Both the position numbers and the translations under genes were made by a program. This document shows, one piece after another, positions 11,085 to 23,220 of a stretch of DNA of 64,000 nt (its first letter is position 1; the number at the start of each line of letters is the position of its first letter). Below the pieces are notes generated by a model. It saw nothing but the letters and a program-made list of their open reading frames with translations, did not search any database and was not told where the DNA came from. Where the stretch lies: NCBI GenBank assembly GCA_020744425.1, contig JAGMUV010000003.1:3224001-3288000 (forward strand), written 5' to 3'. The DNA is from Dactylonectria macrodidyma. Lineage: Eukaryota; Ascomycota; Sordariomycetes; Hypocreales; Nectriaceae.

Positions 11085-14000
11085 GTGTCTCTGCGGGGCC
11101 ATGGCCTATGGACGGCGAGATGAGGTACGGAGTCTGGGAGGGCACGCCATTTGTGCACGACAGAGCCACAGGGGCAAGCGTCAAATCCTCCCAGAACGGA
11201 TACGTATGTAACGACTCCAGACGACTAGGGGGGTGGTCTCAGGGTCACGAGTTCGCTACGACGGACGACAAGACGAACAGGCCAAGCCACCCTAGAGAAG
11301 TAGAGAAGCGGTCAAGGCAACAAGCGAGGGCTGTCATTCTAGTTGTTTGGACAGAGCGAGGGAGCACTGATGACGGACTGATCAGTGGGAACCGGCCATG
11401 GAACGGACCGCTTGGGCCCATGACGGTCGAATCCGCTTTTGGATATCGCGGCTTGTCGCTCTTCTCGAATTGCACGCCGCTTCATGCAGGGGCTAGGATC
11501 GACTGCCCGGGCCATTGTTTGTCCATTCGACGGCTCAGCTGTGGCCTCACTCAGCCTCTCCGCTTCCCCTCCCACAGTGATCTCGCAGCTGCCACTCTAG
11601 GCGGTTGGCTGGTGTGCGTGCACTGGCACTGGCGTCTTGACGGGTTGGCGCGAGGCGTAGTCCATGCCTGGCTAAAGCCCCTCCATCAAAAGTGCCCTGA
11701 GGAGACCTGTTGGTGCTTGACATGACCGGATGATGGTCGTAAACCAACAGGTGGCTATCATGAACGATGCCATGTAATACGAGACTTCTGCGGGCGGATC
11801 AACAACAGACCTGATGTCTCCGCGGCGTTTGTTGTTCCCGAGGCTATGGAGTTTAGAAAGTATCGGTCCGCGAGACTCTCTTGACGGGCCTGTATATGGC
11901 ATGATGTGCCGCTTGTGGTGCACATCGAGTTATTAGCATCCAATTGAAACAAGCCATTGGGGAGATCTTCCAACGCTGAGCAACAAGATAGACGAAGCCG
12001 AAAAAGAAACTGCTCGCTTTCTTTTGTCGGTGGAGTCTGAATGAGCGCCACCAACAGGAGGCTGGCTTGTACTTCACAAGGGGCTATGGAGCTTAGCTGC
12101 AAGACATTGCGCATGGGACCAGTGGCATGTCGATACTGCACAAGAGGATGCAGAGTAGGATTCCACTAGCTTGGCAACCTGACTGGTAAGGCACTTGTCT
12201 CAGGTGGTGTTTCGCTGACGAACAATGTTGGACCTGGGGTGGGAACGGGAACGATTTGTGTAAGCTGCTTATTGGAATGATGGCCTGCGCGAGTTGAGCG
12301 TAGGGAGCAGCAATTGTGCATACACCACCGTGGCCATGTGGGCGAGTGACTTATCGCCCGCCAGCCTCGAGAACAACATCCTCAGCGAACTGCTTAGCAA
12401 GCCTGCTCAGCTGCAATTGTAGTTTAGTAATCCGATATCCGTTTCCTCCACTCTGTCAAAGTCGCACTTGAGTGTGGGGAGGCGGGGACAGGGGCGAGAG
12501 TGAGGTAACGAGCAGACTATAGTCGACAAGGTCGGACTGTGACTGGGCAGTTCTTGCGTCCACAGCGAATACATACTACGTAGTAGCACACTACACTCAT
12601 CTGATCTCCTCATGTGGATGCCTATGTACGGCGTACGTACGATGTAGTAGCACATCAAACTGAGTACCTCAAGCCACCGGATCCGGCTGTGGGCCAGTGT
12701 CCCAGTGCGCTTCTGGTGCCGTTCTCGCCCCTGGCGCCAGAGCGGAAAGGTGAGCCTTTTTGTTGTCGCCAGTTGGCCGGGGAGGCGCGCCTAAAGACGT
12801 CGAAAGGGCCGAAGCAGGCGATATTGCTACTGCTTTCTCCTTCGTTATTCCTTGCCCAGGTAACACGGCTTTTTTTGACGGATGATTAGGACAGTGCCGG
12901 CCGAGCTCCCCGCGGATGAGCCGGTAGATCCCCTGTTTTACCAAACCACTTATCACGATGATACAGGGAGCCCCTGTCAGAGTGACAATGATTGATTGAG
13001 TGATTGGGCTCGTCGTGGAAGCAAGACGATTGCCTAGATCATATGGAAAAGTGGCCGGTGGAGCGGCAGCTGATCCTGTCCTTGATATATGTTCGTAGTA
13101 ATAGTTCACACTTCTGCGAGTGAAGCCGAAATATACCACGAACTCTGACTGCCGGCAAGACAATAGCCTCGGGAATGCATTGAAAGGTAATTGAATCTCA
13201 ATGTTACATTGAAATCTCAGATTCCCGACCCTCCCGAATCTCTGACCCTTGGGCCGTGAGTCGGAGAAGAGGTCACCGTTAGCACCGGGCCACAACCATC
13301 AAAAGTGTTGTTAGTCCCTAGGGATCTGCAGATTGGACCGCGCTGGCGGGGGCGCCAGCCAAGCACGATGATCATCAAGCGGGAGAGCCATTTTGCCTGC
13401 TTCATGCAACGATGAGTGCCCCGGGGAGAACCTCCTATGTAGGTAAGCTGTTCTTTTAAGAGCAAATATGCAGAGTGAAACTCGGGGGCGAGTCTCGTGA
13501 GCTGATGGTACTGGATATGCACAAGCATGGCCTCGAGCGGACGAGTTTGTTGTGAACCTGCCCCGAATTCACCTGGCCACTGCTCTGCCGTTCGTACGTG
13601 TACCTACGCACTGTTTTTGACATTGGTGTATGTGTAAAGCAGCGGGCAGGTGGCGCGCTATGAAGTGGATTTCTCTGCCACATGGGATTTAGCGTTCTGC
13701 TTGTAGAAGCATCCCAAGGCCATTCGTGGAACGAAGGTGGATGCGCACTGCTAGCCCATGAAACCTAGTGAGGATGGATGGGGTTGCAACGGAAGAGCAA
13801 AAGACAATCCCGATAAAGGCATGGGCAGAATTGTCGCAGAAGTTACCGCCGTCCATCGTTTTCCGGTTGATAGCTGGGGTGAGAAGAGACAGCAGAGCAT
13901 GTCAAGACGACAGGATAGGGCGGTGACCAAGCCTGTCCCTCTGATGTCTCATGGGTCTTGTATGGTCATGTCTGAGACTGCGTCGCACGAGGTCGGTTTT

Positions 14001-14898
14001 CTGGGCCGCCACCGGTGTGCGAGCCCGCGAAGGGATGTTCTCCCGAAGATGTACGTATGCCATCCAGCTTGCCGTCTGGGACCTTGGCTGTTACCTTTTC
14101 TTTTTCGGCTACCATGGGTTAAGTGGCAGCGCTGCGGGTGCGTGACTCGTTTGGTATCAATGGCTTTGCACCCAGTCAGGTCCGCATGCCAATTGCCTAG
14201 TTCTTCCTCCTCCTCTCCCCTTAGCGAGGGGTATCGTGCTGTAGTTTGATGATGGCTTGCTGTGATGGCCGGGGCTGGAACTTATGAATTTGAGAAAGAC
14301 GGTTCCGGAGCAGGCCAGACGGTGAAAACCATGACGGCGCATCCAGAAGCCTGTGTGCGTGCGAAGTAAGATGTTTGGCTTGGCTCGGGCTTGGCTGGCT
14401 TGCTAGGCCTGCGTCTCCCGAGAACGCTTGAACAATAGCGTTGTGGTACAGGCACTAGCAGGGCCAGGAACCAGCAAGGATCATACTCCGAAGCCCCAGG
14501 CCACCCATGCGGTTGCAGTGCCAGGGCCATGGTCCGGCACGGACGACATCAAGATTCAGGGGAGAGGACGGATGGATAGTTGTGCCGGGGGTGGTTTTGG
14601 CCCTTGGGTGGCCCTTGGGCCTCCCAGACCCAGACTGTCAGGCCCATTCTGAAACTGCGCCATGGGTTGGGCATGCGTTGAGTCGTGCAATCAGAAAGTT
14701 GGGACGAACACCCATAAGACAGACGTGTGGGAATATCAGCATTAGCTTCGGGGACAGCAGTCAGAAGTCAAGAGTCATGCAGCAGCCGGCCACCATAGGT
14801 AAGCAGCGGCCGAGGCGACAGAGATGCGGGTGTATCGATGACCTGCTCACGCATTCGAAATGGAAATAGCACAATGCCTTTCCTCACTATGTGTGGCC

Positions 14899-14899
<1 letters not shown>

Positions 14900-14929
<30 letters not shown>
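14900..14929 (+). repeat. Poly(A) run of 30 bases
   Basis: An uninterrupted run of A between TGGCCC and GCCCGAACCC. No target duplication was found around it, so it is not good evidence for a retroposed copy. Confidence 0.85.
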
Positions 14930-14930
<1 letters not shown>

Positions 14931-16164
14931 CCCGAACCCTGGGGGTGAAAAGCCGTGTTTGTTTCCCTGACGGAGCCAGGAGCCCTGGGCGGCCACAACA
15001 GTGGAAGGATGGTGGAAGGTGGAAGTGCCCCAATGCGTTCCAATGCGTTCCAATGAAATGCAGGTGCATCCTGCTAGAACGACGCTGGCCCTGAGTCGCG
15101 TTGCTTGTCGGCAGGTACGCCCTGGTTGGTGGAGGAGCAGCTGCCTGGCGGGCATGGAGCTTGGAGACTTAGGAGATACCAGCATGGGCATGTACCTCCC
15201 ACCAACCGGCCGGCCCCTGTTCGAGGCCCGCATAGGATCGACAGCGCCGCAAGGAACCAGTGAAAGTTGCGCTGAGAGTATCTCAACAACGAAAGAAAAT
15301 AACAATAATTAAGAAAGAATAACACGCGATGAATGGGGAGCGGATGGAGAGCGGCATGGATCATGGTGCACCAGGGCTACAGGAGCACAACACGCCCGCA
15401 TGCACATACACAGACTGCACTCTGCATGCTGCAAGGCGCCACACGCTGCACCAAATGCTCTGCGCCCTGCTCCATGCACATTCACTTCGCTGGGCGCATG
15501 GTGATAGGTGAGATGGATTTATGGAGTGTCATCCCTCCCCCTCCTCTTGACACTGACTTCCTTGACCTGGAGGGGCAAACGTGATGGATCGGATGCCAGG
15601 TTTGGGGGTGTAAGGGCCTCATGGTTTCGTGGGGGGGCATTGATTTCGGTTATTAGTTGATTGAAGGCTGAACGATGCAGCAGCTGTCAAGGGGTTAGAT
15701 GACAGAGTGTCTCTGGTAACACTGGACTAAACCCCTGTGGCTGTCACCCGTAGGTACCATGTGTCTACACTATTACGAATACGTACGCCGCTGTTGCTCG
15801 TTGGTTTACACCGCACTCCAAGGCATCTCTTGTTAGGTCTAGGTTGGTTCCGAGTTTGTTCTCGGAGAGTACTTTGCCATGCAGTAGCTGCCAGGTTCCG
15901 GATCTCCTGACGCTGGTCTCTCCCCTTCCATTCTTCTTCGAGGTTTAATTTCGCCTCCGATAGGGCGCCCCAGTCCGGTCAGGGAAGGAGAGACCAGGGT
16001 AGGGAAAATGTACCTTTGCAACGTAGAATCGGGCATGGAATACATCCGTTAGTACGGAGTACCTGCCTTAGCCCTTCCATCGCAATAGCCTGTCTGACCA
16101 ACCTACCGACCTAACCCAACCCTCCAGCTCCCTCTACACCTGTGCTCTGTGGGCAAGTACGAAG

Positions 16165-16230
16165 TAGGTAGTAATAGGTAGGCTACCTAGGTAGGTACCT
16201 GTCCACCAACCCACCTACCTATGGAGGAAG
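16165..16230. repeat. Cluster of TACCTAGGTA-like motifs
   Basis: Overlapping GTAGGTAG, GGCTACCTAGGTAGGTACC and CCACCTACC strings. Similar clusters occur at 23706-23754 and 24377-24417, with single copies near 16330, 32230, 37725 and 42820. All are intergenic. Confidence 0.6.
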
Positions 16231-17057
16231 GTAAGTGTAATAGCGCAGTAAGCACCACCTAATACTAACGGGATGTGCCTCAGAAGTTCTACCTGGTTGT
16301 CAAATGGCCTGAATCTGCTCACTCTTACAGCTAGGTAGGCACCCGAGTACCCATCTAGCCATCCTCGCATCTCGCACACCCCCTGCAACCCCCCGAAAAT
16401 ACAGTGGGGCTAGCCCTCTAAAACCTCGTGCCAGCCCTGGCCCGGCCGTCCATGCGCCCCAAATCCCCTCGCCTCCCGCAACCGCAACCGCATCCACAAT
16501 CCACATCCGCATCCGTATCCCGTCCCATCTCCAGCGTCTGGCCAAGGTCGGTTAAGAACTACCACCTTCAGTCTCCTTCGCCTCTACGACCACCAATGCC
16601 TCCTCTGCTCGTCTTCTGAGACAACTTCGCCGAACTGGGCTCGTCGACCACCCGCAACTGACCATTCATGAACCCATTCGCCTTGCGCCTGTCTCCCAGC
16701 TTGAAACCTGCTTCACGACTGACACCAGCCGCCGCAGTCGCAGTCGCAGTCGCAGCACCGCTTCGTTTCTTATATCGTCACCACCACCGCTCTCGTCATC
16801 GCTATATCGCCATCATAATCACCGGGTTTACTGACCCACATCCTTCTTCTTCTCGCCGACAATCTTTTGTTGTTGTTAATTGCCATTTTCCCTTCCCCGC
16901 TATATCTCTGGCTATCTCCACGCCTATACCACGTGTTGCTCATGATGCGACTTTGATTCTCACCCAACTTGTTGCTTCTTCTCTCCCTTCCTTCGTCTCC
17001 TCTTTTTATTCCCGCCACGCCCCTCGCTGGTAACACTCTTCCGGTCTCGCACCGACC

Positions 17058-19080
17058 ATGGAGAACCTAGACGGCATGCTCATGGTTCCTCCAGAACGAG
17101 GTCAAATTCTTGGTAGGGCTGTCTGGAAGGTATGTCCTCCTGTCGACTCCTGAAGGACCTGGTAAAGTATTGTGGAAAATCACTGACTCTCGTTATTCCT
17201 TAGGCACGATACGTGATTGTCGGGAGGCGCATTACTTCAGCTAGTCAGCAGGGTAACACAAGTCCCAGTTACTCTCAGTTGGTGACGAGTAGTCGAAACA
17301 ATAGCTTGACTCCAAAGCCGATAGCAAAGACACCCACTGATGAGTGCTGCCTCCTCATCTATAAACACAAGGTGCGTTGATTCGTCCTCGCTTGATGGCC
17401 AACCCCAAGACACTGGCCAGAACATGCACTGACAGATCATTCGTTTAGGAGGACACCGAACCGAACCAACAATGGCCCATCAGCTGCATCACAGATTGCC
17501 AAGTTCAAATGGTCGCCCACCGAAAACAGGGCCCCGTTTTACCCACCCTCGTTGTCACGATGTCCGACAAGGAGCGAAAACGACGCTCCAGCCGCGCTGC
17601 TGGCCTGATCTCCTCGAACAAGGAGACAAGCACTAATACGTTGTGGTTTCGTACGCCCCCAGACGATCACCACCCCAGCCTGCATGAGTGGGCGCGCTTC
17701 ATTCTGTCCAAGAAGTCGCCCATGAGTCCCGAGAGCCCCATGTCCCCTCAATTTACCAACCCTTTTGCGCCACGATCCCGCGACCAGCCCGACTACTTTT
17801 CGCGCCCAACCAGCGGTAATCAGCCCGGCCGGTCCGATACTCGTGCCCTCCAGCACAAGAGCTCCGCAAACACACAGTCCACTGGGCCCCGCGACAGGCC
17901 ACTGACCTTTAGTTCTGAGTCGCCAAGCCTACGGTCCAAGAGGAGCGATGTTTCCTCACCCTCGAGCGCCAGCTATCCCGTCCAACAGATGTACCCGATT
18001 CCTAGCCAGCACTATACTACTGTGCTCCCCACCGATCTGCCCTCTGACCTCTCATCACCCATTGGCATAGCAGGGGAATATCAGGGCGAGTTTATCGAAG
18101 GATGGACGGCTGCGCAGGGGAGGTCCTCAACGATGAGCTCGCCCATCCGGGGGCGAGACAGTATAAGCTCTCAGACTCCGCAGCCGTCCATCACGGCAAC
18201 GGACTCGAGCTCCCCTCCTGGGCCCCGCGAGACCATCCTCGACAGGGCTTTTCAGCTAAAGTGCATACCTGGGTCTGAGCAGCAGGTCCCTGGAGAAGAG
18301 AAACTGAGCTCCTTGGCGCGATTCGAGGCGTTGATGCGGGAAGCTGACCAAAAGCGAAAACAGAGGGAAGCCGCTGAACGAGCGCAGCAGATGGCAACAC
18401 GGAGCGCTTTCGAGGCTTCCGATAGCTCGGACGAGGCCCAAGACGCTGACTCGGACGATTCAGATGAGGGCGCATATGGCCACGTCCCCGAGCGTCGTGG
18501 CCCAGCATTGATTCCCTCCACAACACAGCGGGCTTTGCAATTTATTGCTGGTCGGCATGAGTCTTCTCAGCCCCTAAGTCCCGTCAGACCACCGGCCTCC
18601 AGGAGCCCGATCATCAGTCGTGTTGGTCCAACGCCCGGAACCATCCAAACCCCCCCCATGCGGCCACACACTGCCAATGCTAAAAGTCGCCCTAGTGCAT
18701 CTCAAAGGATACAGAGTACAAGCCAACTTGCAGCGGCCATGGCCAATGCGGAATTATCGACACCAAACAAAGCCTCCGAAGAGGGAACCCCCCGCCCAAA
18801 TATAGACAAGCGACTGTCCACCACCAGCGCCAAAAGGTTGAGTTTCACCGAGTTTACCAAGAGACTCTCTAGCACCAGCAGCTTACTGCTAGTCCAGACG
18901 AACGCTAGTGGGAGTAGCCGGGGAAGTAGCGAGATCGACGTCCAGCCCTCGTCCATACCCTGGGGGACTTTGAATCCACGAGGAACCGGAGCACCTCCCC
19001 GAGAACGAGACGAAACCGACCGGAGATGCGGATGGCGCAACAGCGTTGGTGTCATCAACAGCGACGGGGGCTTCCTTTGA
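17058..19080 (+). CDS. PH-like, low-complexity fungal protein of unknown function
   Basis: Exons 17058-17129, 17204-17371 and 17449-19080 join in phase to give 623 residues. The first 170 or so alternate hydrophobic strands (ARYVIVGRRI, CCLLIYKHK, WPISCITDCQVQMV, VLPTLVVTMSD, NTLWFRTPP) and end in a helix (LHEWARFILSKK), the pattern of a pleckstrin-homology fold. The rest is Ser/Pro/Arg-rich and largely disordered. It holds a basic-acidic helix (RFEALMREADQKRKQREAAERAQQ, about residues 360-385), an acidic patch (DADSDDSDEG) and a short conserved-looking tail (GWRNSVGVINSDGGFL). A PH module suggests phosphoinositide or protein binding at a membrane, but I infer this from pattern only. The gene converges on CSE1. 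Confidence 0.82.
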
Positions 19081-19934
19081 CGACTCATGAAAGATTAATT
19101 GGCAGTGAGGCTTCTCTCAACTTTAACGGCATCGACGACAGCGACAGCATCATCTTCACCATCCGCATTTGGATATACTGATTTGTTTTGTTTTTGTTGC
19201 GTGCATCGGCATGGGGGGGCAGGGTTACCGGTATATTGGGCGGCTTTGAATGCTTTATACGATTTTGATACCCATGATGTTCCACCATCATGACGTTTAC
19301 GAGGAGCAAGAGTGGACAGTCTGTCCTAGGCGTTTTTTTGTTGGTGTTGGATAAACCCAGCTGTTCTGACACTTCAGCTGGTTTGTAATTATGAGCTGGA
19401 GACATTCTACGTGGAGAAGGACTGCAGCTGGCACCAGAATCACCAACCAGGAGGGCAGATGATATACCCCGGAGCTAATTGGCTCTTACACTGCAACGAC
19501 ACAAATGCGTACCTACAAGCTCAACACACTTGAGCTACTGTGCGATCTTGGATTATTAGATCTAGAGCGAACGGCCTCTGGCGTCACACATCACAACGGT
19601 GAAAACCGTGTTGAAGTTCAATCATGTTCATCTTGATACAAGTGCACATAGTGTAGTGAATGATGGCGGTATATAAGTGCCTGTATCATTGTGTGGTATA
19701 TTCTTATGGGAGCTTGATTTTCTCTCTTCTCCCCTTTCTGGTCGTCTTGTGCATCGTGCAAAATGCCCGGTGCTATTCCCTTGTGCACCTTCTGATTCAA
19801 GATGCCAATTCACCTGCCTATCAGTACATACATAGCTATCCTCCTAGACTCCTGGTATCCTTGTCAAATGCCTCCCCAGCCTTATGCTCGGCCCGCGCTC
19901 ATCATGCCTTTTTTTTTTGTAGACGTTGAGCAAC
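19081..19934. other. Convergent 3' region between the PH-like gene and CSE1
   Basis: Holds the 3' ends of two facing genes. No open frame of interest. A T-rich stretch around 19900-19920 precedes the CSE1 stop codon. Confidence 0.5.
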
Positions 19935-22900
19935 TCATCGGATGTATTTGACGATTGCCTCCTGCTCCTCAGGACTCAGACGTTGGCCAATAAAGGCTTC
20001 AATGGCACCACCGTGTCGCTGATTGGCAGCAACCATGTACTCCTTGACCCACGTGGTCACGTCAAGGACCTCGGGGAAGTCGTCTCGTACCAGAGCCTTG
20101 CACGTGTTGAGCGCGGTAAAAGACATGCCGAAGCCAATGTCGTCGACATCTGCCTCGGCGACAATCTCGTCTCCAGCACCGGCAGCCACAGTGGGAGGGT
20201 TAGCCAAAAGAGATAGCAGGATGCGACAACTGTTGGCCCAGCCCTTCATGAACTTCTGTCCGAAGGCTTGCGAGTCGCACAGAGTCTTGGTGAGGGACAC
20301 GACGGCGACCTTGCGGTCCACAGGGCGAGCTAGCTTCTCCGTCTCGGCCAGGACGAAGGCAGGGTACACTTTGGTGAAAACACCAGCGTCGACCTGATCT
20401 GATTGGTTGATGAAGTAATCTGCCCCAAAACCAACCTCCACCCTTGCAGAGACAAGGTGGTAGAATCTGACAAAGCGCAACTTGAACGAATCAGCGGGGG
20501 AGCCTTGCAGCTTCGTGTAGAGGAGGCGGAGGATGGTGCCAAAGTAAGGTTCCAAAACCGAGCTGGAGTAAACGTTAGCTGATGTCTATCCTATCACACG
20601 TTTAATTGAAAGACTCACGGCTCGAAAGACTTGATGATAGCGTCTAGGAGATCAAAGGCGTGAAGTTCAGACTTCTTGCCGCTGAGAAGCTTTTGGAAGA
20701 TACCGAGCACAGGCTCAAGCTGGTTCTCGGCGATAATAGCCTGCGAGGCGCGGGGAAGAACGGCGGACAGCAGACGAGTACAAGCAGGGACATTGCCTCG
20801 AGTCTCCCAAAGAGGGGGGTTCAGTAGGGGGCCTAGCAGTGCCTTATAGTTGTTCGAGATTGTCTCCGCTGGGCTGGACTCGAGTAATTGGGCGAGAATC
20901 TGGAAGACGTATTGCATAAACTCTGGCGGTCTTGTTAGCGGAGAACTTAATTGACTGAACCAAGGCGTGTTCGCATACCGGTGACATCCTCAACCATGAT
21001 CTGGTGGAAAGGCTCCCAAAGCTTCTCATTGAAGAGGACAGCGTTGCTAGGAGCACTATACCGAACGAGGGCACCAATGGCCTCGAAATGGTAGTAATAA
21101 AATCGAGGATTGCTTGGGTTCTGTTTCATGACATTTGTAATGAGGATGAGATGGGTGAGGACATTCTCAGCCATGGCCGACGCACCGTCCTTGATGACGA
21201 TGAGGATTCTCATGACGCAACGCATCAAGAACTCGTTTTCTTGGAGCTTGGCGGGGCTCGCCTCCTTCTCAATGAGCTTGAACAGGTGACCCAGCAAATC
21301 CTTGGAGAAGGGTTCAACGTCTGCTCTAGGGAACATGGGAGTGCCAGCGTCGTCAGTCAGGAACAAGACTCGTTCCACGGCAATGGCTGCATATGTGTAC
21401 ACCACGTAGTTATCCGAATTGAGGTTCTGGATCAAAGGGCCCAGAGCCACCTTCCACTGCTCCTTGGACAGCTGACTGCGGAAAGTGTAGAGGTACTTAA
21501 TGGCATCGACTTTCGAGATAGGCTCTACGCCCTCATTGGAGATCAGATCCTGCGCAATGTGCTGTTCAAAGAACTCGACGACGTTGACCAAGGGGTTGAC
21601 CGTCTTGACACCCTGTGCGGCGGTGACGGCGCCTTTAGCAGCAACGGATATGAAGAGGTAGATAGCAGTGTCCTTGGCCTTCCAATCCGACTTGGCTTGC
21701 GACAGGTAGTGGTTGATGTACTTGGATACAACCGTTGTGACTGGGGCCTCGAACTTTTCCTGGAGCTTTCGGAGAAAGTCGGTAGCAGATCGGCGTCTCG
21801 AGTCTGTGTCAGAGCCCTCCAGATCTCGTCGGATGAATTCGATGGGTTCGTCCTCGAACAGTTCCATGTCAGACTCGCGGAGTCCCACATTTGGCAGGAT
21901 GACCTTTTCTACGATCTGTGTAAGGACCTCCTCGTTGTTAAAGATGTTAGAGTGCTCCTTGGTTGAGGCGACAGCTGTTAGGAAGTGCAAGGCCTTGCTA
22001 ACGATGATGTCGTATTTTGTTTCGGCGCCCGTGGAGGACAAAAGGCCCCAGGCATTCTGAATAAAGGGCTGGCAGTACTTGGAGAAATCCTCGTCGTACT
22101 TGACAGTGTAGAGCTCCAGGACCTCGCAGATATCAGCCTTGACAGTGTCTACTATGCTCGTCTCGGTTTCGTCGTCGGTTTCCATCAGAGGGTTAGTGTA
22201 TGTGAGGTACTTGTGGAGAAGCTCGGAGATGCTCGCGAGGTTATCCTCAACCAAGGGTGGCAAGTCATGGCATGATATGTCGTTGAGAATCTTGATCTGG
22301 AGAGCAAGTGTCTCAAACCAGCCCTGGAGCGTCTCCTTCTTCTCCGAGTTCTCGGAAATCTTTTTGTCGGTCGTCTGTTGCCAAGTATGTCAGCATTGAG
22401 CGAACGCGGACGTGGTTGCCGGACTCACAGCTAGCAGCTGCAGGAAAGCCTGGCCGAATGTCTCAATAACATGGTTGATCTCCATATAGAGCTCATCCGT
22501 ACGGAACAATGGTCGCCATCTTAGGAAGATAGAGTGTGCGACTTCGAGGACGCCGACGTTGATCTTAGGGTCGGTAGCGGAGAAGCGGCTGACGAGTTCC
22601 TACGAGAATAAACTGTGAGCGCGAGGCTATGGGTGTAGAGCAGCTGAGCACGACGCACCTGAGTGAGAGTATCCCACCGCCTCCAAAAATCAGAGTCAGC
22701 AATCACGCTAATAGCGTCGCCTAGCTGAGCCTGGATGTTGGAGGGGGATTCGATCATGAGGCCGATGAGGCGCTCCTTGATAGTTAGAACCTCATCATGA
22801 GGTAGCTTGTAGTTTCCCTCCTCATCCTACGGGGACAAATCGATTTCAGCCTTTATTCCATCGACGATACAATGGCCGGGCGGGGATGGGCGCGGCAGAA

Positions 22901-23220
22901 CTGGGGGGGTTCGAAGGCTTCGACGCACCACGTAATTTGTTCGGATGAAGTTCTTGAAGGCCAGAGCAGCGGCGAGGCGAGTTTTGGTGTGAAGTGATCC
23001 TGAGCTGACAATATTGAGCAGACCGAGCGAGTATTGGGGCTTGGCCGCCTCAAGCTTGAGGGCGGTCTCAGCTGTTGGGATAGGTTTGTTTATTAGCCAA
23101 ATGATCGCGGGGCAACGACGGTGTAGGAGGGCAACGGGGCGGCCAAGTACCTTTGCGGTGTTGGGAGGGATCGAGGGTTGCATCAAGCAACTGGGAGATG
23201 TGACCAATGTCTGCCGCCAT
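19935..23220 (-). CDS. cse1: Importin-alpha re-exporter CSE1/CAS
   Basis: Karyopherin-beta family exportin that, with Ran-GTP, returns importin-alpha from nucleus to cytoplasm. Seven exons: 23220-23151, 23071-22929, 22826-22659, 22599-22429, 22374-20979, 20922-20619, 20562-19935. All phases agree, giving 959 residues; yeast Cse1 has 960. Seen: the N-terminal importin-beta segment (ATLDPSQHRKAETALKLE), KNFIRTNYV followed by DEEGNYKLP, the central repeats (YTNPLMETDDETE, SKYINHYLSQ, the conserved KDTAIYLFISVAAKG) and the C-terminal CAS/CSE1 domain (FYYYHFEAIGALVRY). The start codon gives MAADIGHISQLLDATLDP, typical of the family. It is divergent from TSC2. Confidence 0.96.

Larger units (their letters stand above)
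11085..17057. other. Six-kilobase gene-poor region
   Basis: No open frame here shows a domain, a plausible exon series or family resemblance. The longest are 231 codons (11030-11725, beginning inside the transposon end), 208 codons on the minus strand (12669-13295) and 163 codons (13758-14249). All are biased in composition and have no recognisable motif. Seen: a palindrome TACTACGTAGTA at 12574-12585, a 30-base A run at 14900-14929, two adjacent copies of CAATGCGTTC near 15030-15050, and TACCTAGGTA-like clusters at about 16165-16230. From about 16420 onward the sequence is C/T-rich and probably holds the promoter and leader of the next gene. Confidence 0.55.

Noticed and set aside
11030..11725. 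231-codon open frame crossing the right transposon end
   Set aside because: It begins inside the inverted repeat region, has no domain, skewed composition and no plausible start context.
12669..13295. 208-codon minus-strand frame
   Set aside because: No recognisable motif or exon partner; composition looks like noncoding DNA.
14880..14935. Poly(A) as the tail of a retroposed gene
   Set aside because: No upstream coding remnant and no flanking duplication seen.
20947..22263. Large plus-strand frames opposite CSE1 (for example 21004-21966)
   Set aside because: Antisense shadows of a conserved exon with clear CSE1 protein.
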